DNA of 64,000 bases from Desertibacillus haloalkaliphilus. GTDB taxonomy: Bacteria; Bacillota; Bacilli; Bacillales; KJ1-10-99. Below are positions 42,263 through 51,272 of this stretch, in pieces. Both the position numbers and the translations under genes were made by a program. The DNA is taken from NCBI RefSeq assembly GCF_019039105.1, contig NZ_JAHPIV010000010.1, positions 110,378 to 174,377 on the forward strand, read 5' to 3'. How positions within the stretch are numbered: the first letter of the stretch is position 1; the number at the start of each line of letters is the position of its first letter. The notes below the pieces were generated by a model. It did not search any database. It was not told where the DNA came from and worked only from the letters and a program-made list of their open reading frames with translations.

Positions 42263-42551
42263 AAGATTAAATAAACAAAAATGTATCATAGCAGTTTAGT
42301 AGCTAATCATCGTTCAGGTCAACAGGCTTAGTATCACAGGAAGGGGGGAAAACAATGTGGTGTGAAGGATTCTGAGATCATTTTTTATTGATTGGTATTT
42401 CCATTGAAGAGTAGATATGAGGTGTTAAACTCCAAATGAATGGAAAAAAGGGGCAAGACAGGTTTCATGACCGACAATAGCTAATGCAGCCAACGATGAA
42501 AAATATCCATTAGAAGAATTGTATTCATTGAAAAGAAATAGGAGAACATAG

Positions 42552-42888
42552 ATGAAAAAAATCACCCTTCTTGCCGTATTATCGGCTTTTATTTGGATGT
42601 ACGAAAGTAGTAAAGTAATCTTTAATGAAGATCTAGGGCAGGCGATCCACTCAATGACTGATGGAGCCAATAAAGGTCAATTTAACATAAGAATCTGCAA
42701 CCATGTTCCCACCATATACGAGCAGAGATGCAGTTGTAGAACGTATGGGCACCAATTTTGAAGGAGCCAATAGTGTGGATTATAACGAAAACTCTTATCT
42801 ATTAGTCTTCTTATCCATGTCAACCTTAACAAAGGTGGGTGTGGTTCTTGCCGTTTATCGTGTTGATCGTTTATGGGGGAAATACTGA
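42552..42888 (+). pseudogene. Frameshifted small secreted or membrane protein gene
   Basis: ATG 42552 after AGGAGAAC reads KKITLLAVLSAFIWMYESSK to KGQFNIRIC. It then continues in another frame as MFPPYTSRDAVVERMGTNFE and LLVFLSMSTLTKVGVVLAVY to 42888. A single indel near 42690-42705 joins a two-helix protein of about 112 residues. It sits right after the TOMM operon with a membrane gene following, so a former immunity or accessory role is possible but unsupported. Confidence 0.65.
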
Positions 42889-42908
42889 AGATTTGGAGGT
42901 TGATGGAA

Positions 42909-43142
42909 ATGAAAAATATACATATTGGAATATCTCTCTTCTTTGTAAGTGCAATTCTTTACGGGGCCACTTTAATTTCAGCGTCTATCTATGCTCAAGC
43001 GTTAGCTGAGACAAGTTGGGATGGTCGCTACGGTATTTTCGGTACTGCAATAAGAGAAGTAGGAACGTTGCCGTTATTGATTGCTACCTTGTTAGTTATT
43101 ATAGGAGTATACTTTGTTGTGCAATCTTTAAGGCAAAAGTGA
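42909..43142 (+). CDS. Two-helix membrane protein
   Basis: 77 residues, with ATG 42909 nine bases after GGAGG (ATG 42903 is also possible). Two helices (ISLFFVSAILYGATLISASI and VGTLPLLIATLLVIIGVYFV) flank an outside loop (AETSWDGRYGIFGTAI). It lies 20 bases after the frameshifted gene, so the two were probably one operon. Family not recognised. Confidence 0.6.
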   Translation: MKNIHIGISLFFVSAILYGATLISASIYAQALAETSWDGRYGIFGTAIREVGTLPLLIATLLVIIGVYFVVQSLRQK

Positions 43143-43199
43143 AAGTGCGATCGTTGCAATGGAATGAAGATACCTAGTCATAAAAGGGGGAATTTGTTT

Positions 43200-43661
43200 T
43201 TGTTTAAGCTAATGAAAAAGTATGCAATGTTTATCGTAATCCTTTCTACGATAGCTGCATGTGCAGAACCAGGACCATCGGTGGATGACCTTCATCTTCC
43301 GTTTGCTAAATATGAGCCAGACCCTTCACAAGAAAGTATTGGAGTAGGTGCTACCATAGAATTTTTTAACGAAACTGATAACGCGGTGGATACATACGGG
43401 CACTTAAAAGTATCGTTTCATTCCTCATTCCTTGAAGAATATCGGCTTACAAGAGATGATCGGGTGCATTTTGAAATCAAGGGAACGGATATAACAGGTA
43501 CGGTTAGTGAACGAGTAAGAGCGAATTTAACCGACCTTCCACAAGACGTTCTGCAAACAATCGATGATGAAGAACCATTAACTGTACTCGTGCACATCAG
43601 TGACGAGTTAATTGCAGAAATTGCTTTGATATACAGGACGCCAAGTATACCGAGCATCTAA
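43200..43661 (+). CDS. Uncharacterised lipoprotein
   Basis: About 153 residues. TTG 43200 lies 9 bases after AAAAGGGGG; ATG 43212 is an alternative. The signal peptide ends LSTIAAC. The mature domain is beta-rich (SIGVGATIEFFNETDNAVDT, LTVLVHISDELIAEIALIY). No family is recognised. Confidence 0.6.
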   Translation: MFKLMKKYAMFIVILSTIAACAEPGPSVDDLHLPFAKYEPDPSQESIGVGATIEFFNETDNAVDTYGHLKVSFHSSFLEEYRLTRDDRVHFEIKGTDITGTVSERVRANLTDLPQDVLQTIDDEEPLTVLVHISDELIAEIALIYRTPSIPSI

Positions 43662-43869
43662 CTTCTTACGACATAACAGATTAGACTTGATGATCAAGAG
43701 AATGTTCAAATTAGAATTACATATGGTAGGTACTGCTGTTGCTAAATGTACATAAGCAGTTGTCTTCCTTGCTTCCTTCAGAAATGATAGTGGTCGAGCT
43801 CACTATGAATAGAAATTCCAAATATAGTAAAAATTAACCTTAACTTAAAAAAGTTGAGGGGTATACACG

Positions 43870-44661
43870 ATGAATAACTTTAACCCAACAAATAAGGAAC
43901 GTCGATTTAAAGCATACGTCAGTTCCATTGGTACTACACAGCTACATTTACGTAATCCATATATCATTGCTTGGTGGTCAGCAGCCTTCCCGGGGTTTGG
44001 TCATCTTTTATTATCAAAATATTTAAGGGGCTATGCCCTTTTTCTGTGGGAGATTCTCGTTAATAATATGGCTAACTTAAATCATGCGATGGTCTATTCT
44101 TTCACTGGGAATATCGGTATGGCAAAAGAAGTTCTTGACCCAAGGTGGCTGCTTTTGTATATACCCGTATACCTCTTTGGAATATGGGATAGTTATCGAA
44201 CAACGGTTGATATGAATAAAGTATTCATGTTGGCAGAAAGGGAGAATGCTGATTTTCCTACATACACAATTGGTGCTTTTGAAGTCAATTATTTAGATAA
44301 AAGAAGGCCATTGATGGCAGTGATATGGTCACTCTTTACTCCTGGTTTGGGGCAACTATATATTCATCGAGTACTAACCGCTATTTTTACAATGGCGTTT
44401 ATGATTGTTTTTGTGTACTCTTCTCAAATCCTTGTTGCGATTCACTATCTGTTTTTAGGAGAAATTGCACAAGCCACACAAGTGATCGATCCGCAGTGGT
44501 TCATGTTTATACCTTCTCATGTTGGATTTGCTGTATATGATTCTTATGTTAATACGGTTGAAAACAATAAGCTATATGAAAGTGAACAAAGAAAATTTTT
44601 GAAAAACCATTATCAACAGCTCCGTGTAAGGTTCCCAGCATCAGTAAATGAGGTGAAATAA
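43870..44661 (+). CDS. Membrane protein with two internally duplicated halves
   Basis: 263 residues. A helical-hairpin pattern appears twice: AAFPGFGHLLLSKYLRGYAL with DPRWLLLYIPVYLFGIWDSY in the first half, and FTPGLGQLYIHRVLTAIFTM with DPQWFMFIPSHVGFAVYDSY in the second. The PGxGxLY motif recalls TM2-like hairpins. The N- and C-terminal tails are polar. The next gene starts 1 base after its stop codon and is cotranscribed. Function is unknown; the duplication is clear. Confidence 0.7.
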   Translation: MNNFNPTNKERRFKAYVSSIGTTQLHLRNPYIIAWWSAAFPGFGHLLLSKYLRGYALFLWEILVNNMANLNHAMVYSFTGNIGMAKEVLDPRWLLLYIPVYLFGIWDSYRTTVDMNKVFMLAERENADFPTYTIGAFEVNYLDKRRPLMAVIWSLFTPGLGQLYIHRVLTAIFTMAFMIVFVYSSQILVAIHYLFLGEIAQATQVIDPQWFMFIPSHVGFAVYDSYVNTVENNKLYESEQRKFLKNHYQQLRVRFPASVNEVK

Positions 44662-44662
44662 A

Positions 44663-45124
44663 ATGCAAATCTTTTCTACCTTTGAGCACTCAACGTATCT
44701 GGAGCTAGCTATCACGTCATTGGAAAAAATAGGAGTAAAAAAAGAGCATATCCTTGCTGTCCCACTTATCAACCGGGTCGAAGAAAGAAGGCTATTTGAT
44801 ACGCTTCACCGTGCAGATGGGATTAGCCTATTTGATAAAGGTGCAGCCATTGGGACTGCCTTTTCTGTTATTGGAGCAAGTGTTGGGTTTGTATTAGAGT
44901 GGGGGCCAATTTATTGGGGGTTAATCGGTGCTGCAAGTGGATTTATGATTGGATTTATCATCGATTACATCATTTTTAAAATGATTCATAAAAGGAAGAA
45001 AGTGGTTAGGGGAAAAAAGTCAGAGGTTGTTTTAGTGGTTGAGTGTCCCAATGAATTGGTGGAGAAAGTAGAAGAGGTTCTATGGGAACACCTCGCATTG
45101 GGTGTGGCCAAAGTTGGCTCATAG
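44663..45124 (+). CDS. Membrane protein resembling general-stress 17M-type proteins
   Basis: 153 residues. The N-terminal soluble segment (IFSTFEHSTYLELAITSLEK) looks like a ferredoxin-like/ACT-like domain. A Gly-rich double helix follows (GTAFSVIGASVGFVLEWG, GAASGFMIGFIIDYIIF), then a basic loop and a short C-terminal domain (VVLVVECPNELVEKVEEVL). Topology matches proteins that regulate or modify membrane partners; the specific role is unknown. ATG after GAGGTG, directly following the duplicated membrane protein gene. Confidence 0.6.
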   Translation: MQIFSTFEHSTYLELAITSLEKIGVKKEHILAVPLINRVEERRLFDTLHRADGISLFDKGAAIGTAFSVIGASVGFVLEWGPIYWGLIGAASGFMIGFIIDYIIFKMIHKRKKVVRGKKSEVVLVVECPNELVEKVEEVLWEHLALGVAKVGS

Positions 45125-45232
45125 TATGGGTTATGAACGGATGCTAGCCTTCCGTACTTTAAAGAAACCAAGAAGCATGACAAATAAAATTTCCATAAGT
45201 AGCACATCCTAACAGCAAAAGGGGGTGCCTGT

Positions 45233-45718
45233 ATGATGAAGAGAAATAAAATTGATAAGGGTATTTTAGGAAGCCTTCTTGCTTTTGGATTCGTGTTGTT
45301 ACCAATTATGCTGAGGAAACCACCAATAAAAGATTGGCTGTTGGTCTTTCTCTGGAACGCAGTTACCAATGGAATCATTGATAAGGTGGTTGTTTCTTAC
45401 AATACAGTAAAGTATCCTGTCCGACTACTGCCTAAAATGTTTAAAACAAATATTTTGTTTGATTTTTTATTATATCCTGTTGTAACGATTATTTATAATC
45501 AGCTAACAGAAAAAGACAAGCCATTGGTGATCTTTTTAAAGCTATTTTATTTCACAATTCCTATGATTTTGATTGAACTTTATGCTGAACGAAAAACAGG
45601 TTTAATCAAATTTAAGCGGGGATGGAGATGGTATCATTCTTTTATTAGTCTAAACATTAAATCTTTATTAACTAGGCTATGGATTGGATGGGTAAGGAAA
45701 CTAGCTGAAAGGCAGTAA
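45233..45718 (+). CDS. CBO0543-family membrane protein
   Basis: 161 residues with about four hydrophobic helices. The segments KDWLLVFLWNAVTNGIIDKV and LLYPVVTIIYNQLTEKDK, then LKLFYFTIPMILIELYAERK and WRWYHSFISL, match the CBO0543 family of unknown function found in spore formers. The ATG follows GGGGGTG. Confidence 0.75.
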   Translation: MMKRNKIDKGILGSLLAFGFVLLPIMLRKPPIKDWLLVFLWNAVTNGIIDKVVVSYNTVKYPVRLLPKMFKTNILFDFLLYPVVTIIYNQLTEKDKPLVIFLKLFYFTIPMILIELYAERKTGLIKFKRGWRWYHSFISLNIKSLLTRLWIGWVRKLAERQ

Positions 45719-45773
45719 AATAAAACGGTTTAATTTTATTATGATCGAGCATCACTCGAGTACTAATGGTGAA

Positions 45774-45809
45774 AGGCAATCCTTTTGAGAGCAGGGATTG
45801 TCTTTTTTC
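45774..45809 (+). terminator. Terminator, first copy of a duplicated cassette
   Basis: GGCAATCC and GGATTGTC arms followed by TTTTTT. Repeated with variation at 50608. Confidence 0.75.
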
Positions 45810-45891
45810 TTATTGTGGTTATGTTGTAGACTTCAGTCAGTTTCATTCAACTTGTGGTAGAATGTGGGTAATCGTTAGTGAGAAGGGGAAG

Positions 45892-46050
45892 ATGATGGTT
45901 AAGATAGTTGATCTGATTAAAAATATGTTCTTAGATTTATTGTCAATGGGGAAAGGTTTTGTGTACGGGTTTGTGATGGTTGGGCTGTTTATCGTGATTT
46001 GTGGAGCTTTACTATACGCGATTCTGTATCTTAAAAATGTAATCTTTTAA
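45892..46050 (+). CDS. 52-residue membrane peptide, cassette copy A
   Basis: ATG 45892 after AAGGGGAAG. An amphipathic N-terminus (MMVKIVDLIKNMFLDLLSMG) is followed by one long helix (VYGFVMVGLFIVICGALLYA). It is almost identical to the peptide at 50726. Conservation of the encoded peptide in both copies supports it as real. Confidence 0.7.
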   Translation: MMVKIVDLIKNMFLDLLSMGKGFVYGFVMVGLFIVICGALLYAILYLKNVIF

Positions 46051-46134
46051 CGAATAGAAAGAAGTAATTTCCATCGTTGCTCCTTTTATAAGCAAATAAA
46101 TAGGAAAACATTCAAAATGAAGTGGGGCTCGTTG

Positions 46135-46373
46135 ATGAAAATATAAGAGTTGTTTTAGCAGTGATAGTAGTTATATTATCAGTGTATAGTTTAATAACGG
46201 GTGAATATGGAATCATGCCTTATACTCAATTACTTTTAGGGCTCATGCTTTTAGTTATAGGAATTATAGAAATACAAGAGAAACGAAAAGGAACTGCTTT
46301 TACTTCTTTCGTTTCTTCTGGGTTTGTATTCGTTGTCAATATAACTATTCTATTAACCGATGTGGTTGGTTAA
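46135..46373 (+). pseudogene. DUF3953-like membrane protein, cassette copy A, start frame broken
   Basis: Compared with the intact copy at 50961, ATG 46135 reads only MKI before a stop because one T is missing (ATATAAGAG against ATATTAAGAG). The rest of the frame is open: VLAVIVVILSVYSLITGEYG, MPYTQLLLGLML and KRKGTAFTSFVSSGF. A GTG at 46122 could rescue it but has no ribosome site. Confidence 0.65.
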
Positions 46374-46426
46374 GTAAAATAGGTGATTGGATTTTTGTAC
46401 GTTTTTCACTAAAGGAGATAGCTGAA

Positions 46427-46885
46427 ATGAAGAGAAAGTTTATGCAGATGACCTTTTTGGTGTTGATCGTTTTTCTTTTAAGTGCGTGTGGTCGTACGGA
46501 GACATTTCAGCATATTGAAGTTTTTGTAACTGAAACATCAGAACAAAACGATGAGGGTTATTATGAGACAACTGGCTTTAAGAAGGTAAATGTGATCACT
46601 ACGATTGAAGAAGGAAACAATCATATAGCAACCGATATCAAAGCCATTGAGGATTTTTATGATTTAGATGGTAGGTATATTAAAACGGAAATCATCCATT
46701 CTGAATTTAACAGGTCTAAGGTGACGAATGTAGAAGATGGAGATGAACGAAAAGAAGAACTTCAAGAACCGTCAACGATCCTACTACCAGATGAGACGGT
46801 TGATCATTTTCAATTGGAAAATATGACAGAGGAAGAAGAGGAAAAAGTTAAAAATCATGTGCTATCTTTTATGAATAAGCTTTAA
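46427..46885 (+). CDS. Uncharacterised lipoprotein, cassette copy A
   Basis: 152 residues, ATG after AAAGGAGATAG. The signal peptide is FLVLIVFLLSAC. The mature domain is acidic (HIEVFVTETSEQNDEGYYET, TEEEEEKVKNHVLSFMNKL). The upstream 25 bases and the first codons are shared with the lipoprotein at 51273, but the mature parts differ. A 52-bp repeat follows 22 bases after the stop. Confidence 0.65.
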   Translation: MKRKFMQMTFLVLIVFLLSACGRTETFQHIEVFVTETSEQNDEGYYETTGFKKVNVITTIEEGNNHIATDIKAIEDFYDLDGRYIKTEIIHSEFNRSKVTNVEDGDERKEELQEPSTILLPDETVDHFQLENMTEEEEEKVKNHVLSFMNKL

Positions 46886-46906
46886 TTAAGCTTCACTAAT
46901 CGGTGC

Positions 46907-46958
46907 GATGAAGGACAAAGTAGTCGAGAATCCCAAGGGAAAAGTCCTTCATAAAAAT
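46907..46958. repeat. 52-bp palindromic repeat, locus 3 (single unit)
   Basis: One complete unit, GATGAAGGACAAAG to AAGTCCTTCATAAA, exactly 52 bases. Confidence 0.8.
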
Positions 46959-47012
46959 AGACAAACTATTTTTATTGGGGATAGTCGCACCTTCAACTAA
47001 CTAAAATGAAAG

Positions 47013-47053
47013 AAGGTGTGTAAAAAGAGAAAAATCATCTTTCTACACACCTT
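47013..47053 (-). terminator. Terminator of the large permease gene
   Basis: AAGGTGTGTA and TACACACCTT arms just downstream of the minus-strand stop at 47062. Confidence 0.75.
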
Positions 47054-47061
47054 TGGCTACT

Positions 47062-48600
47062 TTATATAGTAAATAAAGAGTAAATGACACCGAGTATACC
47101 GATAAGAGTTAAAATGTAAACCGGCTTTACTGGCATTTCACCATTATTTTCCATCGCCTTACCATACATAAAGAAGACGAGTGGATGAACAAGGAATGGC
47201 ATTGAGAATATGAACGGAATCAATAAGGCAGCATCAGCACCGAACATGCCACCTTGAATCGCTGCAAATAGACCAAAATGGGAAATCGCTGATGTTTGCG
47301 TCATCGCCGCATACTCGATCGACATCGCACTTAAACTCAATAACGATAACCCGCCGAATACGGCACATATTTGCCAACCGAATGAAAACTGCATTAAAGC
47401 TTTAACTTCTTTACGGTCGTCACCATTAGCTTGTCTTAAATTTTTAAGCGCTAAAATGGTTAAAATAACTCCAATAGCTACGATCAATGTAGATGGACCG
47501 ACCCATATGGCACCACGTTCGGCACTAATGGCAAGGACTGAGAATACAAAGATATGGCCAAAAAATGGGATGTTAATCATGATTGGTGCACGTTGAGCTG
47601 CGGTTTTCCCGAAGTCTCCTGCTGTACAAGCACCTGTTAACCCTGAATGTGACAATGCACCTGCCATACCAGGGGCTAGGTTCCTAGTATTCGCTGTCTT
47701 GGCAAAATACATAAGGAGTGCGATTCCACCAAACATCCATAAAAGTTGACCGAAAAATCCGTAGGCTAATACGGCATTCATACCAGAAATTGTAAAAGCA
47801 TCGCCGATTCTCGAACCACCAATCATGAAGTTAGCAGCTAACACAATCGGAATACCGGCAAATAATAAGGCACGAATCGTTGGTCCAAACGTCCAATTGT
47901 AACAAATCGCCCCTAATCCAGCTGCAATCATCATCGCAAAGAAAATTTGTGGTAATGCAATGATTGAGCTCATCCAAGTGGCAATATGGTATGAAATTAT
48001 TAAGACACCGACAATTCCTACGATTTCAATAAGTCCTTTTCTAATATACAAATGTTTATTGGATATCTTGGCTTTATTATCAATTAAAATAATAGCTCCA
48101 ACAAGACCAATATAGGCAATGAGCGGGTAATACCTACTGAATAAATCACCGGAATCAGTTCCTAAAATTAAGCGGGCTAATCCTTCAATACCAAGTAAAA
48201 GGAAGAAAGATCGAATAATAAACACAAATTGTGTTCTGCTCGTTCCTAAAACGGTTTCTTCGTCTGAAGGCGCGACGATATCGTCGACTTCCAGGTTCTT
48301 ATTTCCAAGGATCTTCCGCAGTTCTTGTCCACCAACAAAGAAAGATACGGTTAATGCTATAATCGTTGTGTTTGCGACCAAATCAACAAATGGGAATTCA
48401 ACAAGCCCAGGTGTTGCAACACCACTACTTACTAACACATATCCCATCGTAAGCCCAAAGATCACAATGATTAGAATTGGTGAATACCTCGTACCTGCAA
48501 CAATTGTTCTAGAGATGAGGACCATTGGGATTAAAAAGAATAATAAGATCCAAAATTGATTAAGTAATTGTAAATGTGTAATTTGTTCGATAATATCCAT
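47062..48600 (-). CDS. Polytopic membrane permease (DUF3360-like)
   Basis: 512 residues with about 12-14 hydrophobic helices. Small-residue motifs are typical of secondary transporters (NLAPGMAGALSHSGLTGACT, GMFGADAALLIPFIFSM). A hydrophilic loop (NKNLEVDDIVAPSDEETVL) follows the third helix. It resembles the DUF3360 family of uncharacterised permeases; substrate unknown. ATG 48600 follows AAGGAGAAC. It is monocistronic, with its own terminator. Confidence 0.65.
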   Translation of the reverse strand: MDIIEQITHLQLLNQFWILLFFLIPMVLISRTIVAGTRYSPILIIVIFGLTMGYVLVSSGVATPGLVEFPFVDLVANTTIIALTVSFFVGGQELRKILGNKNLEVDDIVAPSDEETVLGTSRTQFVFIIRSFFLLLGIEGLARLILGTDSGDLFSRYYPLIAYIGLVGAIILIDNKAKISNKHLYIRKGLIEIVGIVGVLIISYHIATWMSSIIALPQIFFAMMIAAGLGAICYNWTFGPTIRALLFAGIPIVLAANFMIGGSRIGDAFTISGMNAVLAYGFFGQLLWMFGGIALLMYFAKTANTRNLAPGMAGALSHSGLTGACTAGDFGKTAAQRAPIMINIPFFGHIFVFSVLAISAERGAIWVGPSTLIVAIGVILTILALKNLRQANGDDRKEVKALMQFSFGWQICAVFGGLSLLSLSAMSIEYAAMTQTSAISHFGLFAAIQGGMFGADAALLIPFIFSMPFLVHPLVFFMYGKAMENNGEMPVKPVYILTLIGILGVIYSLFTI

Positions 48601-48846
48601 TGATGTTCTCCTTAACTTTAGTCAATGTAAGCTAAATTATATTAGCCTAATTTGTAGTGTTCGTAAATATGTGTAAGCGTAAACATGAAATTGTTGTAAT
48701 AATTAATTTTTGAATTGGGAAATAAAAGGGTTATGAAGCGAGGTCGTTTGGCCTTAAGTTACATGTTTTCTGTAGCTTTAAAAGGAAGTGACGATCGTAT
48801 AATTATGTTATAGTTAAGCACAGATGATCCTTGAGAGGGTGTTTTG

Positions 48847-48927
48847 ATGAGTAAAAGATTAGTGTTAGCTGAAAAGTCTTCGGTCGGAAGAGATTTGGCC
48901 AGAGTCAGCCCCTATATGATGCAATAA
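48847..48927 (+). pseudogene. topB (DNA topoisomerase III) N-terminal remnant
   Basis: 26 codons reading MSKRLVLAEKSSVGRDLARV and then SPYMMQ. The first 20 match the Toprim start of topoisomerase III (normally MSK-VLAEKPSVGRD). The remaining some 700 residues are absent, so this is a deletion scar. Confidence 0.7.
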
Positions 48928-48969
48928 ATGTGGTTATAACCTTGATATAGAACTATAGAGGTGGTTTGT

Positions 48970-49488
48970 TTGAAGATTAGAAAAGCAAGTGAAGAAGATA
49001 TTAAATCAATAGCTAGGGTTTATGTTGATGGTTGGAGGACGACTTATCAAGGTTTAGTACCAGACGATTATTTGGATAGGTTATCGTATGAAGGGGCCGA
49101 GCAAAGGTGGCTTGACTTTTTAAATCACGAAAGTGAACCATTTATTTATGTTGCAATGAATGATGCGGGAATGGTTGTTGGATTTGCATCAGGTAAAAGC
49201 ATTGATGACGAAAATTTTGACGGAGAGTTGTACGCCCTTTATCTGTTACAAGAATGTAGAGGGTTAGGTATTGGGAGACAACTAGTTTCAGCTATTGCCA
49301 AGCACTTTTTAGAAAAAGGCATTTCTTCAATGATCGTGTGGGTAATGGAACGAAATAAATCAGGGCTTGGTTTTTATGAACGGATGGGGGGGAAAGAATA
49401 CCTTCGTAGGAAGAGTGAGTTTGGAGAAATAGTAGTAGAAGACGTTGCTTATGGCTGGGAAAATGTCTCAGTATTATGTACGGGATAA
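48970..49488 (+). CDS. GNAT-family N-acetyltransferase
   Basis: 172 residues from TTG 48970, 5 bases after AGAGGTGG. The acetyl-CoA-dependent GNAT fold shows in IRKASEEDIKSIARVYVDGW at the N-terminus, the core strand LYALYLLQECRGLGIGRQLV with the Q/R-x2-G-x-G/A pyrophosphate loop, and the C-terminal VWVMERNKSGLGFYERMGG. Substrate unknown. Confidence 0.85.
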   Translation: MKIRKASEEDIKSIARVYVDGWRTTYQGLVPDDYLDRLSYEGAEQRWLDFLNHESEPFIYVAMNDAGMVVGFASGKSIDDENFDGELYALYLLQECRGLGIGRQLVSAIAKHFLEKGISSMIVWVMERNKSGLGFYERMGGKEYLRRKSEFGEIVVEDVAYGWENVSVLCTG

Positions 49489-49683
49489 GGATAGGAGTGG
49501 ACCTATGTACGTACTAAATACTGATGGAGAAATAATAGATTGATAATTAGTGTTTTGAAAAGCGGATTAGTTATGAAAGTAACGGGGGAAAATCCTTCAG
49601 GAGCAGGGGTTGTCTAGTATGATGACGCTAACATTGTTCTTCCCAATATGGATCAGAAATTCAATTAACTAGGATGTGAGAGT

Positions 49684-50448
49684 ATGAAACCGTATGAACT
49701 AAGAGAATTAATTAGAAACGAAGAGTTCGTAAAAAGCACGACAGGTGCTTGTAACGATTTTGCTCAAGCGAACTTAGTGATTCTTCCGAAAGAATATGCC
49801 TTTGACTTTCTGCTATATACACAGCGTAATCACAAAGCTTGTCCGGTAATTGATGTGTTAGAAGCTGGGCAAATCGAATCTCGTCTAGCTAAAGGCTCGG
49901 ATATTCGCACAGATATTCCGCTCTATTACATTTATGAGGATGGTCAATTCGTAGAAGAAATGACCGATATCACTCGTATTTGGCAGGATGATTTTGTATC
50001 CTTCTTGCTCGGCTGTAGCTTCACATTTGAAAGTGCACTAATCAAAGAAGGAATACCGCTCCGTCATATTGATGAAAATAAAAATGTCGCAATGTACCGA
50101 ACAAATATCGCGACTGAACCAGCCGGACAGTTTAGCGGACCATTGGTTGTATCCATGAGACCGGTCAAAAATAACCAAGTCGAACGAGCCAAGGCGATAA
50201 CCTCGCGTTTTCCTAACATGCACGGTGCACCTGTTCATGTCGGTGATCCAGCAGTTATTGGGATTGAAGACATTAGTAGCCCTGATTACGGTGAATTTGT
50301 CGAGGTGAAAGAAGATGAAACGCCAGTATTCTGGGCCTGCGGCGTAACCCCGCAAGCCGCTGCTGTTAATACAAAAATCCCAAGAATCATCACACACGCT
50401 CCTGGTCATATGTTTGTGACAGACAAAAAGAACGAAGACTTTCAATAA
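49684..50448 (+). CDS. Putative hydro-lyase of the YcsI/DUF1445 family
   Basis: 254 residues, close to the family's usual length. Signature segments are TTGACNDFAQANLVILPKEY, ESRLAKGSDIRTDIPLYYIY and THAPGHMFVTDKKNEDF near the C-terminus. Members are annotated as hydro-lyases and relate to D-glutamate cyclases; substrate for this one is not established. ATG 49684 follows AGGATGTGAG. Confidence 0.85.
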   Translation: MKPYELRELIRNEEFVKSTTGACNDFAQANLVILPKEYAFDFLLYTQRNHKACPVIDVLEAGQIESRLAKGSDIRTDIPLYYIYEDGQFVEEMTDITRIWQDDFVSFLLGCSFTFESALIKEGIPLRHIDENKNVAMYRTNIATEPAGQFSGPLVVSMRPVKNNQVERAKAITSRFPNMHGAPVHVGDPAVIGIEDISSPDYGEFVEVKEDETPVFWACGVTPQAAAVNTKIPRIITHAPGHMFVTDKKNEDFQ

Positions 50449-50607
50449 CGAGTAATGTCCACGATTGATGACCTAAGCTTTTCAAACGGAAATAAATAGA
50501 ATTCCATGTCTGTAAATCATACGTCATGCAGTTAGTTCTATATCGATGTATTGAGGTGATCACGGATCATACATTATAGAGGCTGTCACTGCGTTCCAAT
50601 GGTGAAC

Positions 50608-50643
50608 GGCAACCCTTTTGAGAGTAGGGGGTTGCCTTTTTTC
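50608..50643 (+). terminator. Terminator, second copy of the duplicated cassette
   Basis: GGCAACCC and GGGTTGCC arms followed by TTTTTT. Relative to the copy at 45774, an AT pair in one arm is a CG pair here, with both arms changed together. Confidence 0.75.
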
Positions 50644-50725
50644 TATTGTGGTAATGTCATAGACTTTAGTAAGCCACATTCAACTTATGGTAGAATGTGG
50701 GTAATCGTATAGTGAGAAGGGGAAG

Positions 50726-50884
50726 ATGATGGTTAAGATAGTTGATCTGATTAAAAATATGTTCTTAGATTTATTGTCAATGGGTAAAGGTTTTGTGTAT
50801 GGCTTTGTAATGGTTGGGCTGTTTATCGTGATTTGTGGAGCCTTACTATACGGGATTCTGTATCTTAAAAATATATTCTTTTAA
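50726..50884 (+). CDS. 52-residue membrane peptide, cassette copy B
   Basis: ATG 50726 after AAGGGGAAG. It differs from copy A at only a few residues near the end (YGILYLKNIFF). It is too short for most gene callers, but its conservation between the two copies argues that it is translated. Confidence 0.7.
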   Translation: MMVKIVDLIKNMFLDLLSMGKGFVYGFVMVGLFIVICGALLYGILYLKNIFF

Positions 50885-50960
50885 TGAATAGAAAGAAGCA
50901 ATTTCCGTGGCAGTTCCTTTAGCAAAAGTGAAAACATCCATTATGAAAGGGGGGGGATTA

Positions 50961-51200
50961 ATGAAAATATTAAGAGTTATTTTAGCAATGATAGTAGTTA
51001 TATTATCAGCTTATAGTTTAATAACGGGTGAATATGGAATCATGCCTTATACACAATTACTCTTAGGGCTCATGCTTTTCGTTATAGGGATTGTTGAAAT
51101 AGAAGGGAAGCGAAAAGGAACTGCTTTTATTTCTTTCATTTCTTCTGGATTTGTATTAGTTGTCAGCATAAATATCTTATTAACCGGTTTGGTCAATTAA
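50961..51200 (+). CDS. DUF3953-like membrane protein, cassette copy B
   Basis: 79 residues from ATG 50961 after AAAGGGGGGG. Three hydrophobic segments: RVILAMIVVILSAYSLITG, YTQLLLGLMLFVIGIVEI and FISSGFVLVVSINILLTGLV. The pattern matches DUF3953 proteins of unknown function. This copy keeps the frame that is broken in copy A. Confidence 0.7.
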   Translation: MKILRVILAMIVVILSAYSLITGEYGIMPYTQLLLGLMLFVIGIVEIEGKRKGTAFISFISSGFVLVVSINILLTGLVN

Positions 51201-51272
51201 GTAAAGTTGCATAGAGTTTGAGAAGTTGATTGACCTTTTTAGTACGTTTTTTTACTAAAGGAGATAGCAGAA

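Noticed and set aside
42425..42670. 81-codon minus-strand frame opposite the frameshifted gene after the TOMM operon
   Set aside because: Antisense to a better-supported coding region with a ribosome site on the plus strand.
42552..43142. TOMM immunity or export genes
   Set aside because: The two small membrane-type genes after the operon are separated by the operon terminator, one is broken, and neither resembles a transporter or known immunity protein.
48847..48927. Possible 26-residue gene with good start
   Set aside because: As an independent gene it is rejected because the sequence is the conserved N-terminus of topoisomerase III and stops abruptly; listed as a remnant instead.
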